From the NCBI GenBank assembly GCA_965657215.1, contig CBFHNR010000026.1:1-35510 (forward strand): a stretch of 35,510 nt of DNA. The letters are read 5' to 3'. Under the pieces are notes generated by a model. That model saw only the letters and a list, made by a program, of their open reading frames with translations, searched no databases and was not told the origin of the DNA. Made by a program: the position numbers and the translations under genes. Each line of letters starts with the position of its first letter. Positions within the stretch are counted from its first letter, which is position 1. Positions 15,723 through 24,163 of the stretch are shown here, in pieces. This stretch comes from JAHEJA01 sp965657215 (GTDB lineage: Bacteria; Pseudomonadota; Alphaproteobacteria; Rhodobacterales; Rhodobacteraceae).

Positions 15723-16385
15723 TTACCGTGGCATTGGAACAGTATAGATACGTGTCCCCGTCAATATAGCAATGGCTTCTTTGCGCATCAGCTCGGTCAA
15801 CACCTCTGAGGACGTCTCGAGACCGCCTGTATATGTGCCATAGGCGGGCAAGATCACTCTATCGCTGTCGAGCAGAAAGCAGGGTTTGGATAGGCGTCGT
15901 CCTTTCAACGTAAGGCGTGCTTTGGGGTGATAGTGGCCTGAGATGTCCCCAGATGCCGTGGTCTCTGCAATATGGCGAAATGTCAATGGAGGGATGGGAA
16001 GTAGCCCAAGATGTGTTCCTCCCAAATCCATTGGACCTGGATCATGGTTGCCTTCGATCCAAATCCATCGGCGACCAGCTTGTAGCCGTAAAATCCAACT
16101 GCGTTCGTTTTCATCTAACCCATGTTCTGCCTGTTGATCATCAAAGCTATCCCCCAAGCAGACCATCGTTTTAGGCGAACAGGCATGAATGTCTTGCTCT
16201 AATCTGAACAAGGTGTCGCGTGTCTCATAAGGGGGGAGGTGCGGTGCACCAGCGCGCAGCAGTCGATCACTTTTCCCAAGGTGTAAATCCGACACGCAAA
16301 GCAGGCTTTGATCAGGCCACCACAGGGCGCCAGATGGGAGGGCGATCAAGCTCGCCCCCGCGAGGGTAAAGGAAAAACCGTTCAT
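15723..16385 (-). CDS. pdeM: Ligase-associated DNA damage response phosphoesterase PdeM
   Basis: This is a calcineurin-type metallophosphoesterase of 220 residues that fits the ligase-associated family (TIGR04123). The metal ligands are visible in order: SDLHLGK (Asp33, His35), LGDSFDD (78-83), EGNHD (111-115) and SGHYHPK (His151, His153). It is thought to act in DNA end processing or repair with the neighbouring DEXH helicase. ATG 16385 gives the usual family start (MNGFSFTLAG), though no clear ribosome site precedes it. A TTG at 16421, one base after the helicase stop, would add 12 residues and would be translationally coupled. The ATP-dependent ligase and exonuclease that often accompany this pair are not in the window. 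Confidence 0.92.
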   Translation of the reverse strand: MNGFSFTLAGASLIALPSGALWWPDQSLLCVSDLHLGKSDRLLRAGAPHLPPYETRDTLFRLEQDIHACSPKTMVCLGDSFDDQQAEHGLDENERSWILRLQAGRRWIWIEGNHDPGPMDLGGTHLGLLPIPPLTFRHIAETTASGDISGHYHPKARLTLKGRRLSKPCFLLDSDRVILPAYGTYTGGLETSSEVLTELMRKEAIAILTGTRIYTVPMPR

Positions 16386-16422
16386 AGCGCGAATTTGCGC
16401 AAAGAAAGGCTGCGAACACAAG

Positions 16423-18831
16423 CTAGAAATTCAAGCCCGCTTCTTTCATCAATGTCTCGGCTTCAGTTGCAAGAATACGTTCAATGGCTTGGCCCTCAAC
16501 AGGGACTTTGCCAACCTCTAGGAACAAGGGCGCGGCAAAGGGGGAGACATGCGGAAGAGTGCGATGATCAAGACGCCCATCAACCCGATCCAACATCCCA
16601 CGAATACGCGAAAAATCGACAAGACCGCTGAGTGCTTCGGTTTTTGTGATCTGCATCAGGATGTGATCGGGATCATACTTGGAGAGCGTGTCATAGAGGA
16701 TATCTGAGGAAAATGTTGCCTGTCGTCCTGATTTTCGCAATCCTGGCAGGTTGCGTTCAATCAATCCTGCAATCGTTGCAACTGAGCGAAAACTGCGTTT
16801 CATTACCGCGTTCCCTGAGAGCCAGGTTTCAAACCCTTCTTCCAATTTGTCCGCAAAGAGCAAGGCCTCTGGATGCGTTACAGGTTCTAGTCCCCAGATC
16901 AAAGTCGCGTAATCTGTGGCGACAAATCCAAGCGGGGCTAGGTCCTGATCTTCCATCTGTTTGGTGAGCAAAAGGCCTAAGGTTTGCTGAGCATTTCTCC
17001 CTGCGAACCCGTATACACACATATGTTGGCGACCTTTGCGTGGAAAGGTTTCCACCAACAGACGATGCTGCGAGGGCAGGATTGACAGAGCGCGTTGTTG
17101 TGCGAGCCATGCGCGTGTCTCTTCTGGTAACTGCGCAAAATTGCCTTGCTCAAAATTGCGCAATATGCGGTCGCAAAGCTGTGTTGATGTGGCGAATTTG
17201 GTTCCTGCAAAAGTGGCTATTTTAGGGGTCTTGGTCGCGTCTCTTGAGACTTCGACAACCATTTCCCTGAGCCCTTCAAAGCGCACGATTTGACCGCCAA
17301 TCAAAAAGGTATCCCCCGCCGTTAAGGTTGCGGCAAAGCCCTCTTCGATTTCACCAAGAGGTTTGCCGCCGCGGTTACGTTTCATCCTAACTTTTAACGT
17401 GTCCGTGTCTTGGATGGTGCCTGCGTTCATTCGGCTGCGCGCGGCACTACGTGGATCACGCAGGCGGTATGAGCCATCAGGTAATGCGATCAAACGGTGC
17501 CATTGGTCATAGCGGCGAAGCGCATATCCCCCCGTGGCGCAAAAATCGAGGCAAGCATCGAAATCCTTTCGATCTAAAGCGTGATAGGGGCCAGCCGTTT
17601 TGATTTCAGCGAAGAGATCATCGGGCAAGAATGGGCCAGAACATGCAGCCAAGATAATGTGCTGACACAAGACATCCAAGGGGCCAAGAGGTCTTGGATC
17701 GCCGTCCAAATCATTGTCTAGGACCGCCTGAAGTGCGGCTTTGCATTCAATGATTTCAAAGCGGTTTGCCGGAACAATAAGAGCTTTGGAGGGCGCGTTA
17801 TATTGGTGGTTCGATCGGCCAATACGTTGAACGAGGCGTTTGACGTTTTTTGGTGCGCCAATTTGAATGACCAAATCCACATCACCCCAGTCAATACCGA
17901 GGTCCAAGCTGCCTGTGCAGACAATCGCCCTTAGTGCGCCATGGGTCATGGCATCCTCAACACGGGCGCGTTGTTGTTTGTCTAGCGATCCGTGGTGAAT
18001 GGCAATCGGAAGCGCGTCCTCGTTGGCGAGCCAAAGATTGTGAAAGAAAATTTCGGCCTGTGCGCGGGTATTGTGAAAGATCAGCGTGGTTTTATGTGCT
18101 TTGATCTGTTCAAGCACATCTGGAATGGAATGTGCGCCACCTGCTCCCGCCCATGGGGGAGGCGTGGTTGTGGCGAGCATCTGGATATCAGGTGCGGCTA
18201 AGGCTTCGGTGTGGTGTACGCGGCATGTGTCGGGATGCTTCGCCATCAAACTTGCTATGGCGCTTGGGTCTTCAACGGTTGCCGATAGGCCGACACGGCG
18301 CAGGTTCGGGCAAAGTGCGTTGATACGGCTCAGAGCAAGGAAAAGCTGATCCCCCCGTTTGCTTTCGGATAGGGCATGCACTTCGTCAATAATGATGCGT
18401 TCAAGACCGTCAAATATCCTAGGGGCATCCTCATAGGACATGAGCAAAGCAAGGCTTTCGGGCGTTGTCAGAAGTATATGTGGAGGATCAACACGTTGAC
18501 GTTTTTTGGTCGTTTGAGAGGTATCCCCAGTTCTGTCTTCGACACGGATATCCAAGCCAAGCTCTTGAATTGGGGTCATCAGATTGCGTTTAATATCCGC
18601 AGCCAACGCCTTGAGAGGCGAGACATAAAGCGTATGTAGCCCCTTCTTGGGGGTTTGCTGCAACTCTATCAAAGTGGGCAAAAACCCAGAAAGCGTTTTG
18701 CCCGCACCTGTGGGGGCAATCAAGAGCTGAGATGGCAGCTGTGCATGTTCAAGCAAGGTTGCTTGATGTGGATGCAGTGTCCAGTTTTTTTGATCGAGCC
18801 AAGATTGAAAGAGGGGCGGTAACGCCGTCAT
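16423..18831 (-). CDS. Ligase-associated DNA damage response DEXH-box helicase (Lhr-core type)
   Basis: This 802-residue superfamily 2 helicase has the Lhr-core layout. Walker A is PTGAGKT (40-46) and the DEVH box is at 149-152. Later come the domain 2 motifs IVCTGSLDLGIDWGDVDLVIQIG and LVQRIGRSNH. A winged-helix region and a C-terminal DUF4145/Lhr-like beta-barrel region follow. Homologues translocate 3' to 5' on single-stranded DNA and belong to the ligase-associated repair set (TIGR04121). ATG 18831 is preceded by AGAGAGG on the minus strand; longer starts would extend into cpaA. Only 26 bp separate it from the cpaA stop, so it may be read from the Tad operon. Confidence 0.95.
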   Translation of the reverse strand: MTALPPLFQSWLDQKNWTLHPHQATLLEHAQLPSQLLIAPTGAGKTLSGFLPTLIELQQTPKKGLHTLYVSPLKALAADIKRNLMTPIQELGLDIRVEDRTGDTSQTTKKRQRVDPPHILLTTPESLALLMSYEDAPRIFDGLERIIIDEVHALSESKRGDQLFLALSRINALCPNLRRVGLSATVEDPSAIASLMAKHPDTCRVHHTEALAAPDIQMLATTTPPPWAGAGGAHSIPDVLEQIKAHKTTLIFHNTRAQAEIFFHNLWLANEDALPIAIHHGSLDKQQRARVEDAMTHGALRAIVCTGSLDLGIDWGDVDLVIQIGAPKNVKRLVQRIGRSNHQYNAPSKALIVPANRFEIIECKAALQAVLDNDLDGDPRPLGPLDVLCQHIILAACSGPFLPDDLFAEIKTAGPYHALDRKDFDACLDFCATGGYALRRYDQWHRLIALPDGSYRLRDPRSAARSRMNAGTIQDTDTLKVRMKRNRGGKPLGEIEEGFAATLTAGDTFLIGGQIVRFEGLREMVVEVSRDATKTPKIATFAGTKFATSTQLCDRILRNFEQGNFAQLPEETRAWLAQQRALSILPSQHRLLVETFPRKGRQHMCVYGFAGRNAQQTLGLLLTKQMEDQDLAPLGFVATDYATLIWGLEPVTHPEALLFADKLEEGFETWLSGNAVMKRSFRSVATIAGLIERNLPGLRKSGRQATFSSDILYDTLSKYDPDHILMQITKTEALSGLVDFSRIRGMLDRVDGRLDHRTLPHVSPFAAPLFLEVGKVPVEGQAIERILATEAETLMKEAGLNF

Positions 18832-18857
18832 GTTTCGCCTCTCTTGTGACACGAGGA

Positions 18858-19352
18858 TTATGCGGTCTGGATCAATCCCAGCACCATGTAAAGCGCGAGC
18901 GTCGCACCAAGCGCCACGCCCATTGGGAAAACTAATCCAGTGGACCAGCATTTCCAGTCAGGTGCCAAGTTTGTTAGGGAGGTGCGACGCACAAGCCGCA
19001 ATGTGACTGTGCTGACGACCATGCAGCAGCAGAACAAGAGCCCAACAAACAACCAATCCCCAGGGGCCACAAAGGCCGCTGCCGCCGCAACAAATTTTGC
19101 ATCCCCTCCGCCAATAGCTCCGATCATGGTCAAAATAAAGGTGATGACCAGTGCGATTGCCACTTGGGCCAAGCGCCAACCATAGGCGTTCAAATCTAAG
19201 ACCAAGAGACCCATAACGAGGAACACACCAAGCAAAATCAGGACAGTGATATTGGTGATCTTCATGACTTTCATGTCACGCCATGCGGTCCAGAGGCACA
19301 GTGGGATAACGAAAGGAGCAAAGTAGAGGGCTTCTGTGTAGGTCAATGACAT
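18858..19352 (-). CDS. cpaA: Prepilin peptidase CpaA/TadV
   Basis: CpaA (TadV) is the inner-membrane aspartate protease that removes the leader of Flp prepilins. The 164-residue protein is mostly membrane helices and has the two catalytic aspartates of the A24A family: Asp26 in WRDMKVMKITN and Asp84 in GGGDAKF. It lacks the N-terminal methyltransferase domain of large type IV prepilin peptidases, as expected for this short form. It starts 11 bp after the upstream TPR gene's stop and is the last Tad gene in the operon. Confidence 0.93.
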   Translation of the reverse strand: MSLTYTEALYFAPFVIPLCLWTAWRDMKVMKITNITVLILLGVFLVMGLLVLDLNAYGWRLAQVAIALVITFILTMIGAIGGGDAKFVAAAAAFVAPGDWLFVGLLFCCCMVVSTVTLRLVRRTSLTNLAPDWKCWSTGLVFPMGVALGATLALYMVLGLIQTA

Positions 19353-19363
19353 GTTTGGTTACC

Positions 19364-20209
19364 TTAGGAATTTTCAAGAGCATCGAGGCTGCGAACAGCG
19401 GCTTCGAAATATTGTGGATGGGTTTCAACCGCCTCGCGAAAGATACTTTTCGCGGTACTCACATCACCACGCTTTACAGCAGAAAGCCCCATAGTATGAA
19501 GCAATTCTGCGCGTTCTGTTTGGGTCATATTGATCGCAGGAAGCGTGTAAATCCCCTGCGCCGCACGGGCCAAGATCAAGTTGTTTTTGACTGTAAAATT
19601 TGACTGATCATGTTTGAGTGACTCAACAAAAAGACGTTCGGCATCTTTATAGGATCCTCGAGTCAGTTTGGAGTATCCCCAATTGTTTAAAACATTCGCA
19701 GGTGTCGTCGTCAGCCCTGTTGCAATTTCATAAAAGCTGTCGGCCCGTTTCCAATTCTTTTGGCTGTCTGCAACAATCGCCTCGAGGCGATAGCGATCAT
19801 AGGTTTCATGCGTTGGGGGAATTGCGTTTAGCACGTCTTCGGCTTTGTCCCAGTTTCCGGAACGTATCAGAGCGTTTGCATAGTTAACGCTGTCTTCATT
19901 GGTGGCCTCTGGGTGCGTTATAACATCTGCCCAAACTGTGCTCGCCTCACGGGCACGTTTTGCCCGGGTGAGAGAGAGGCCCAAACCACGCTTTGCGGCA
20001 ATGCTCTCTGGATTTTCTAGACTGGTGCGTTTGAAATAGACGGCCGCTTCATTTGGGTCCGCAACCGTGAGCATAACATCATCCAACTCGGCCCCGTTGA
20101 TGGAATTCACGGCCTCAAGTTGTTTATCAACGGCGTTATCGTTGCCCATGCAAGCCGAAAGTCCAAGTGCCACAATGGCAAGGGAGGCCCAAATTTTGAC
20201 GTGGCGCAT
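19364..20209 (-). CDS. TPR-repeat lipoprotein of the Tad locus (TadD-like, second copy)
   Basis: This 281-residue protein has a lipoprotein signal ending in LSAC (Cys20). Several tetratricopeptide repeats span about residues 60-275, for example ESIAAKRGLGLSLTRAKRA, PANVLNNWGYSKLTRGSYKD and GLSAVKRGDVSTAKSIFREA. TadD-type lipoproteins help assemble or localise the secretin in the outer membrane. Two TPR lipoproteins in a row are present here; which one does the TadD job cannot be told. It starts 24 bp after the preceding TPR gene's stop. Confidence 0.88.
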   Translation of the reverse strand: MRHVKIWASLAIVALGLSACMGNDNAVDKQLEAVNSINGAELDDVMLTVADPNEAAVYFKRTSLENPESIAAKRGLGLSLTRAKRAREASTVWADVITHPEATNEDSVNYANALIRSGNWDKAEDVLNAIPPTHETYDRYRLEAIVADSQKNWKRADSFYEIATGLTTTPANVLNNWGYSKLTRGSYKDAERLFVESLKHDQSNFTVKNNLILARAAQGIYTLPAINMTQTERAELLHTMGLSAVKRGDVSTAKSIFREAVETHPQYFEAAVRSLDALENS

Positions 20210-20233
20210 ATTTGCGTCCTCTACTGCTGTGCC

Positions 20234-20785
20234 TTATGGAAACTGTTCAACCAGATAATCACTGTCTGATCGACGTACCAATTTATAATTATGGCTTATA
20301 GCATCATCATAAACGCGTTCGTTCAATTTTTCGAGCGCCAATCTAAGATTTTCACGGATTGAGTCACTTTCGCCATTATCAAGGGCATAAGCTTTGCGGA
20401 AAACTTCTGAGGCTTCGGCTGTTTTATCACGTTCCATCAAAACAACACCCAAGTTGTTCCAAATTTCTGGCCATGTTGGTTCTAGTGTCGCTGCTCGTCT
20501 TAGTGTGGTTTCGGCCTGATTTAATCGATCAAGTCTGAGGTTTGCGGTTCCAATCGCCAGCAGCGTTTCCCCGGTGAGCCCATCTTTTGCCGCCGCGCGT
20601 TGAAAGGCCTCTAGTGCCAATTCATATTCCTGCGCCGCCATCAAGCGATTGCCGACAATCATCCCATCAACCGCCTCCGCGCGCGTATTCAATCCCGGTG
20701 CATAGAGAGAGTTGCCTTGGTTTTCGTCGCAAGCAGAGAGCAGTCCAATTGCCATAAAAAAAACCAATACAGAGGCGTATTTCAA
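20234..20785 (-). CDS. TPR-repeat lipoprotein of the Tad locus (TadD-like)
   Basis: This 183-residue lipoprotein has the lipobox LSAC (Cys19). TPR units span about residues 45-150: QEYELALEAFQRAAAKDG, LLAIGTANLRLDRLNQAETTLRRA and WPEIWNNLGVVLMERDKTAEASEVFRKA. It lies four bases after tadC, the usual place for tadD in Tad operons. The predicted role is as a pilotin or assembly factor for the CpaC secretin. The C-terminal 30 residues do not form a repeat. Confidence 0.88.
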   Translation of the reverse strand: MKYASVLVFFMAIGLLSACDENQGNSLYAPGLNTRAEAVDGMIVGNRLMAAQEYELALEAFQRAAAKDGLTGETLLAIGTANLRLDRLNQAETTLRRAATLEPTWPEIWNNLGVVLMERDKTAEASEVFRKAYALDNGESDSIRENLRLALEKLNERVYDDAISHNYKLVRRSDSDYLVEQFP

Positions 20786-20789
20786 ATCA

Positions 20790-21776
20790 CTAAAACCCTT
20801 TGCTCAGCATATCAGCAACCGCCAATAAAGACGGCCCGACCATGATGATCAAAAGTGGTGGTACTGTCAAACCCATCGTAGACAGGCTCATTTTATTTGG
20901 CAGCTTGTTTGCCTTTTCTTCCGCGCGCATAATGCGTTTTTCGCGCATCTCTTTGGCATATAGGTTGAGGGCTTCGGCAATTGATGTCCCAAATTGGGAT
21001 GACTGGATCATCACTGTGACAAAGCTGGTGATTTCCTGCAAGTCTACGCGGCTTGCAAAATCCATCAAGACTTGAGGACGTTCTTTGCCCGCTTTCAATT
21101 CATGAGCAATTATTAAAAACTCTTCAGAAAGTGGAATGCAAGAATGACGCAATTCGCCGCTAATTCGAACAATGGCTTGATCAAGAGTTTGACCCGCCTC
21201 AACGCAAATAAGCATCATGTCCAAAGAATCTGGGAACCCATCTTGGATATCTTGGCGACGTGACGCCGCGCGTTTGTTCACCCAATATTTGGGAAGGATA
21301 TACCCCGCCGCACCTGGAAGGACGACATACATCAACATCGATTGCGCCCCAGCTTTTTCGGCGGGCACTTGGATAAGGTAGTACAAGAGCCCAAGGGCTA
21401 AGAAGCCTAACCCCAAACCCAACTGAGCCACGTAAAACATACGCACGGCATCGGCCCCGCGATAGCCTGCCGCGCCCAACGTCTTGCTGATTTGAGAAAG
21501 CTCTTCTTGATCTGTGGGTTCCAGAAAGGCGGAATATTTTTCAAGGGCCTGATTATTCGACCGTTGACGCAATAGGTTAGAGGGATTTTGGTTTTGCGCC
21601 CAAGACAGCGTTTTGGCCTTGCGTTCCAATTTTGACAATGGATCGTTTTTTTCTTGGGACTTGCCCCAAACGATGAGCAATCCGAAAAACAAGAGTAATG
21701 CTAACAACATCAGCATGGGCCCAAAGGGACCCAGTGTGAGTGTTAGAATTTCATTGATGATAACCAGCGTTTCCAT
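20790..21776 (-). CDS. tadC: Tad pilus inner-membrane platform protein TadC
   Basis: This is a type II secretion F-family protein of 328 residues. It has an N-terminal membrane segment (about 15-35) and a pair of helices near 115-165. The cytoplasmic F domain includes GFPDSLDMMLICVEAGQTLDQAI, then FVTVMIQSSQFGTSIAEAL. A C-terminal helix ends LLIIMVGPSLLAVAD. TadB and TadC form the membrane platform on which the ATPase CpaF acts. It begins two bases after the tadB stop, so the two are translationally linked. Confidence 0.95.
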   Translation of the reverse strand: METLVIINEILTLTLGPFGPMLMLLALLLFFGLLIVWGKSQEKNDPLSKLERKAKTLSWAQNQNPSNLLRQRSNNQALEKYSAFLEPTDQEELSQISKTLGAAGYRGADAVRMFYVAQLGLGLGFLALGLLYYLIQVPAEKAGAQSMLMYVVLPGAAGYILPKYWVNKRAASRRQDIQDGFPDSLDMMLICVEAGQTLDQAIVRISGELRHSCIPLSEEFLIIAHELKAGKERPQVLMDFASRVDLQEITSFVTVMIQSSQFGTSIAEALNLYAKEMREKRIMRAEEKANKLPNKMSLSTMGLTVPPLLIIMVGPSLLAVADMLSKGF

Positions 21777-21778
21777 TG

Positions 21779-22741
21779 TTAGACCTTAATGTTCAAAATC
21801 ATTTTCATGACGATCAAGTTTGCGAAAATGAACCCAAAGACGACAAAGCATCCAATCGTAAAGAGGGGATGATCAATCACCTCATCGTAATAGTTTGGAT
21901 CTATCAAATTGACGGCCAAAATTGCGATGAACGGAAAGGCAGACAGCAATTTACCGGAGGACTTGGCCTCAGAGGTGATTGCTTGAACTTTACGAAATAG
22001 GCGAAAACGTTCGCGGATAACTTCGGTCAATCCGTTGAGGATCTCTGCGAGATTACCACCTGATTGCTGTTGAATGGTTACCGCGACCGCAAGAAAGCGT
22101 AAATCCTGCATGTCCAAACGATGTGCCATATCATTGAGGGAATCGCCCACGTCACGGCCATAAGCAATTTCATCCGCAACAATCCCCAATTCGGTTGCTA
22201 AGGGGTCTTGGCTTTCGTTGGCGGCAATAGACAACGCCGATGTAAAGGGATGGCCAACACGCAAGGAACGTACCATCAAATCAATGGCATCAGGAAGCTG
22301 TTCTTCTAACAGCTGCATGCGCTTTTTGGCCTTGCTGCCAACCCACATGACGGGACCGCCAATGCCAATGAGACCGGCGAGGATCAGTTTCGTTCCCAGA
22401 CCGGACGCCGTTGCAATGGACACGACAATGAACACCACAAAGCTCAGGATCGCCATAATGCCAATTGTTTGTATGGGGGAAATAGGAAGAGCCGCTTTTT
22501 GAATTTGCGCGGCCAACAAAGAATAGATTGGGATATTGCGCGCAGTTTCATGCATATCCAGCTCTTTACGGAGCTTTGCGAGAACATCTTCGCGTGAGAC
22601 AGCCTCACTGAGCATGGATAATCGGCGGTTGACCTTGTTGTTTATTGTGATGTTGCGCCCGAAGGCGAACAAGTAAAGGCCTTCGATCAAAGCGAAGACA
22701 CCTACAAAAACAATCCCATAGATTAACAGTTCAGTTTGCAT
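21779..22741 (-). CDS. tadB: Tad pilus inner-membrane platform protein TadB
   Basis: The 320-residue product is the second F-family platform protein. Helices lie near residues 5-25, 95-130, 265-285 and 295-318. The F domain includes EQLPDAIDLMVRSLRVGHPFTSAL and FLAVAVTIQQQSGGNLAEILNGL, both typical of TadB. It starts five bases after the cpaF stop. Order and strand match standard Tad loci (ATPase, TadB, TadC). Confidence 0.95.
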   Translation of the reverse strand: MQTELLIYGIVFVGVFALIEGLYLFAFGRNITINNKVNRRLSMLSEAVSREDVLAKLRKELDMHETARNIPIYSLLAAQIQKAALPISPIQTIGIMAILSFVVFIVVSIATASGLGTKLILAGLIGIGGPVMWVGSKAKKRMQLLEEQLPDAIDLMVRSLRVGHPFTSALSIAANESQDPLATELGIVADEIAYGRDVGDSLNDMAHRLDMQDLRFLAVAVTIQQQSGGNLAEILNGLTEVIRERFRLFRKVQAITSEAKSSGKLLSAFPFIAILAVNLIDPNYYDEVIDHPLFTIGCFVVFGFIFANLIVMKMILNIKV

Positions 22742-22746
22742 GCGTA

Positions 22747-24156
22747 TTATTCCTGCAAAACGTCATAGATGCTGGATGGCACGTCATAGCCCCACATGCG
22801 GAACCGTTCGCTAAAGTGACTGCGCACACCCGTTCCAGTGAAATGCCCAATGATTTTGTTGTCAGGCGTCAATCCTGTCCGTTGATAGCGAAAGACTTCT
22901 TGCATCGAAATGACTTCGCCTTCCATTCCGGTCACTTCGGTGATGGACACCATGCGACGTGACCCGTCTTGCAAACGGCTGGCTTGGACGATCAAATTCA
23001 CGGCTGACGAAATTTGAGACCGAACCGCCTTGAGAGGCATTTCAATCCCGGCCATCGCAATCATATTCTCCAAACGGCTCACGCCATCGCGTGCTGAGTT
23101 GGCGTGAATTGTTGTCATAGACCCATCGTGGCCCGTGTTCATCGCCTGAAGCATGTCGATCACTTCTTCTCCACGGGTTTCACCCACGATAATGCGATCT
23201 GGACGCATACGAAGGGCGTTTTTCAGACAATCGCGCGGACTTACGCCACCTTTGCCTTCAACGTTCGGGGGACGGCTTTCCATGCGGCCAACGTGAATTT
23301 GCTGAAGCTGAAGTTCGGCCGTATCCTCGATGGTTAGGATGCGTTCGCTGTTGTCGATAAAGGATGACAAGGCGTTCAAAGTGGTTGTTTTACCAGAGCC
23401 AGTACCGCCAGAAACAATCACGTTTAGACGACAGGCAACGGCGGCTTCAAGGTAGGTTGCCATCTGTTCATTAAAGGCGCCGAAGCCCACGAGATCGCGA
23501 ATGCCAAGCTTGTCTTTTTTGAACTTACGAATGGAGACAAGGGACCCATCAATCGCAATCGGTGGGATCATCGCGTTAAAGCGTGATCCATCCAATAGCC
23601 GCGCATCCACATAAGGGTTAGATTCATCAACGCGGCGACCAACAGCGGCAACAATTTTGCCGATAATACGCTGAAGGTGCTTTTCATCTTTGAACTTAAC
23701 TTCGCTCAGCGTGAGCTTACCGTTGCGTTCTACGAAAATCTGCTGTGGACCATTCACCAAGATATCGGCGATAGAGTCATCGCGCAGAAGACTCTCAAGG
23801 GGGCCAAGCCCAACGACTTCGTCATACAGGTCGTTGTTTAACATCTCGCGTTCATCACGATTCAGAATGATCGTTTTTTCCGTCAAAAATTCATCTGTGA
23901 TGAGCTGAATTTCTGAGCGAAGTTCGCGTTCTGTTGCTGCTTCAATTGCAGAGAGGTTCAATGTGTCCAAGAGTTTGGCGTGAAGCTGTAGTTTGATATT
24001 CGAAAACCGCTCTTGGCGCTTTTTCTCTTTGTCACTCGGCACGGCTTGTGCCGGCGCTTTCATCGGCGCCGGAGACGCAGCCTTTGGGGTCGGAGCGGCA
24101 GGCGCCGTTACAGGCTTTGCAGTTGCGGTACTATCTTTTTTATAACGAGAAAACAT
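22747..24156 (-). CDS. cpaF: Tad pilus assembly ATPase CpaF/TadA
   Basis: CpaF is the hexameric secretion ATPase that powers Flp pilus extension and, in studied systems, retraction. The 469-residue protein has a Pro/Ala-rich N-terminal linker (about 15-45) and an N-terminal domain with the family motif GPQQIFVERNGKL. Walker A is GGTGSGKT (250-257), the Asp-box region is ILTIEDTAELQL, Walker B is IIVGETRGEE, and the His-box is HDGSMTTIHAN. ATG 24156 follows GAGGG on the minus strand and lies seven bases after the cpaE stop. An upstream ATG would overlap cpaE and add 14 residues without a better ribosome site. Confidence 0.96.
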   Translation of the reverse strand: MFSRYKKDSTATAKPVTAPAAPTPKAASPAPMKAPAQAVPSDKEKKRQERFSNIKLQLHAKLLDTLNLSAIEAATERELRSEIQLITDEFLTEKTIILNRDEREMLNNDLYDEVVGLGPLESLLRDDSIADILVNGPQQIFVERNGKLTLSEVKFKDEKHLQRIIGKIVAAVGRRVDESNPYVDARLLDGSRFNAMIPPIAIDGSLVSIRKFKKDKLGIRDLVGFGAFNEQMATYLEAAVACRLNVIVSGGTGSGKTTTLNALSSFIDNSERILTIEDTAELQLQQIHVGRMESRPPNVEGKGGVSPRDCLKNALRMRPDRIIVGETRGEEVIDMLQAMNTGHDGSMTTIHANSARDGVSRLENMIAMAGIEMPLKAVRSQISSAVNLIVQASRLQDGSRRMVSITEVTGMEGEVISMQEVFRYQRTGLTPDNKIIGHFTGTGVRSHFSERFRMWGYDVPSSIYDVLQE

Positions 24157-24163
24157 TTGACCC

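Noticed and set aside
16423..18951. Longer helicase start at 18951
   Set aside because: It would overlap the cpaA coding region. ATG 18831 has a good ribosome site and gives the normal N-terminus just before the Walker A motif.
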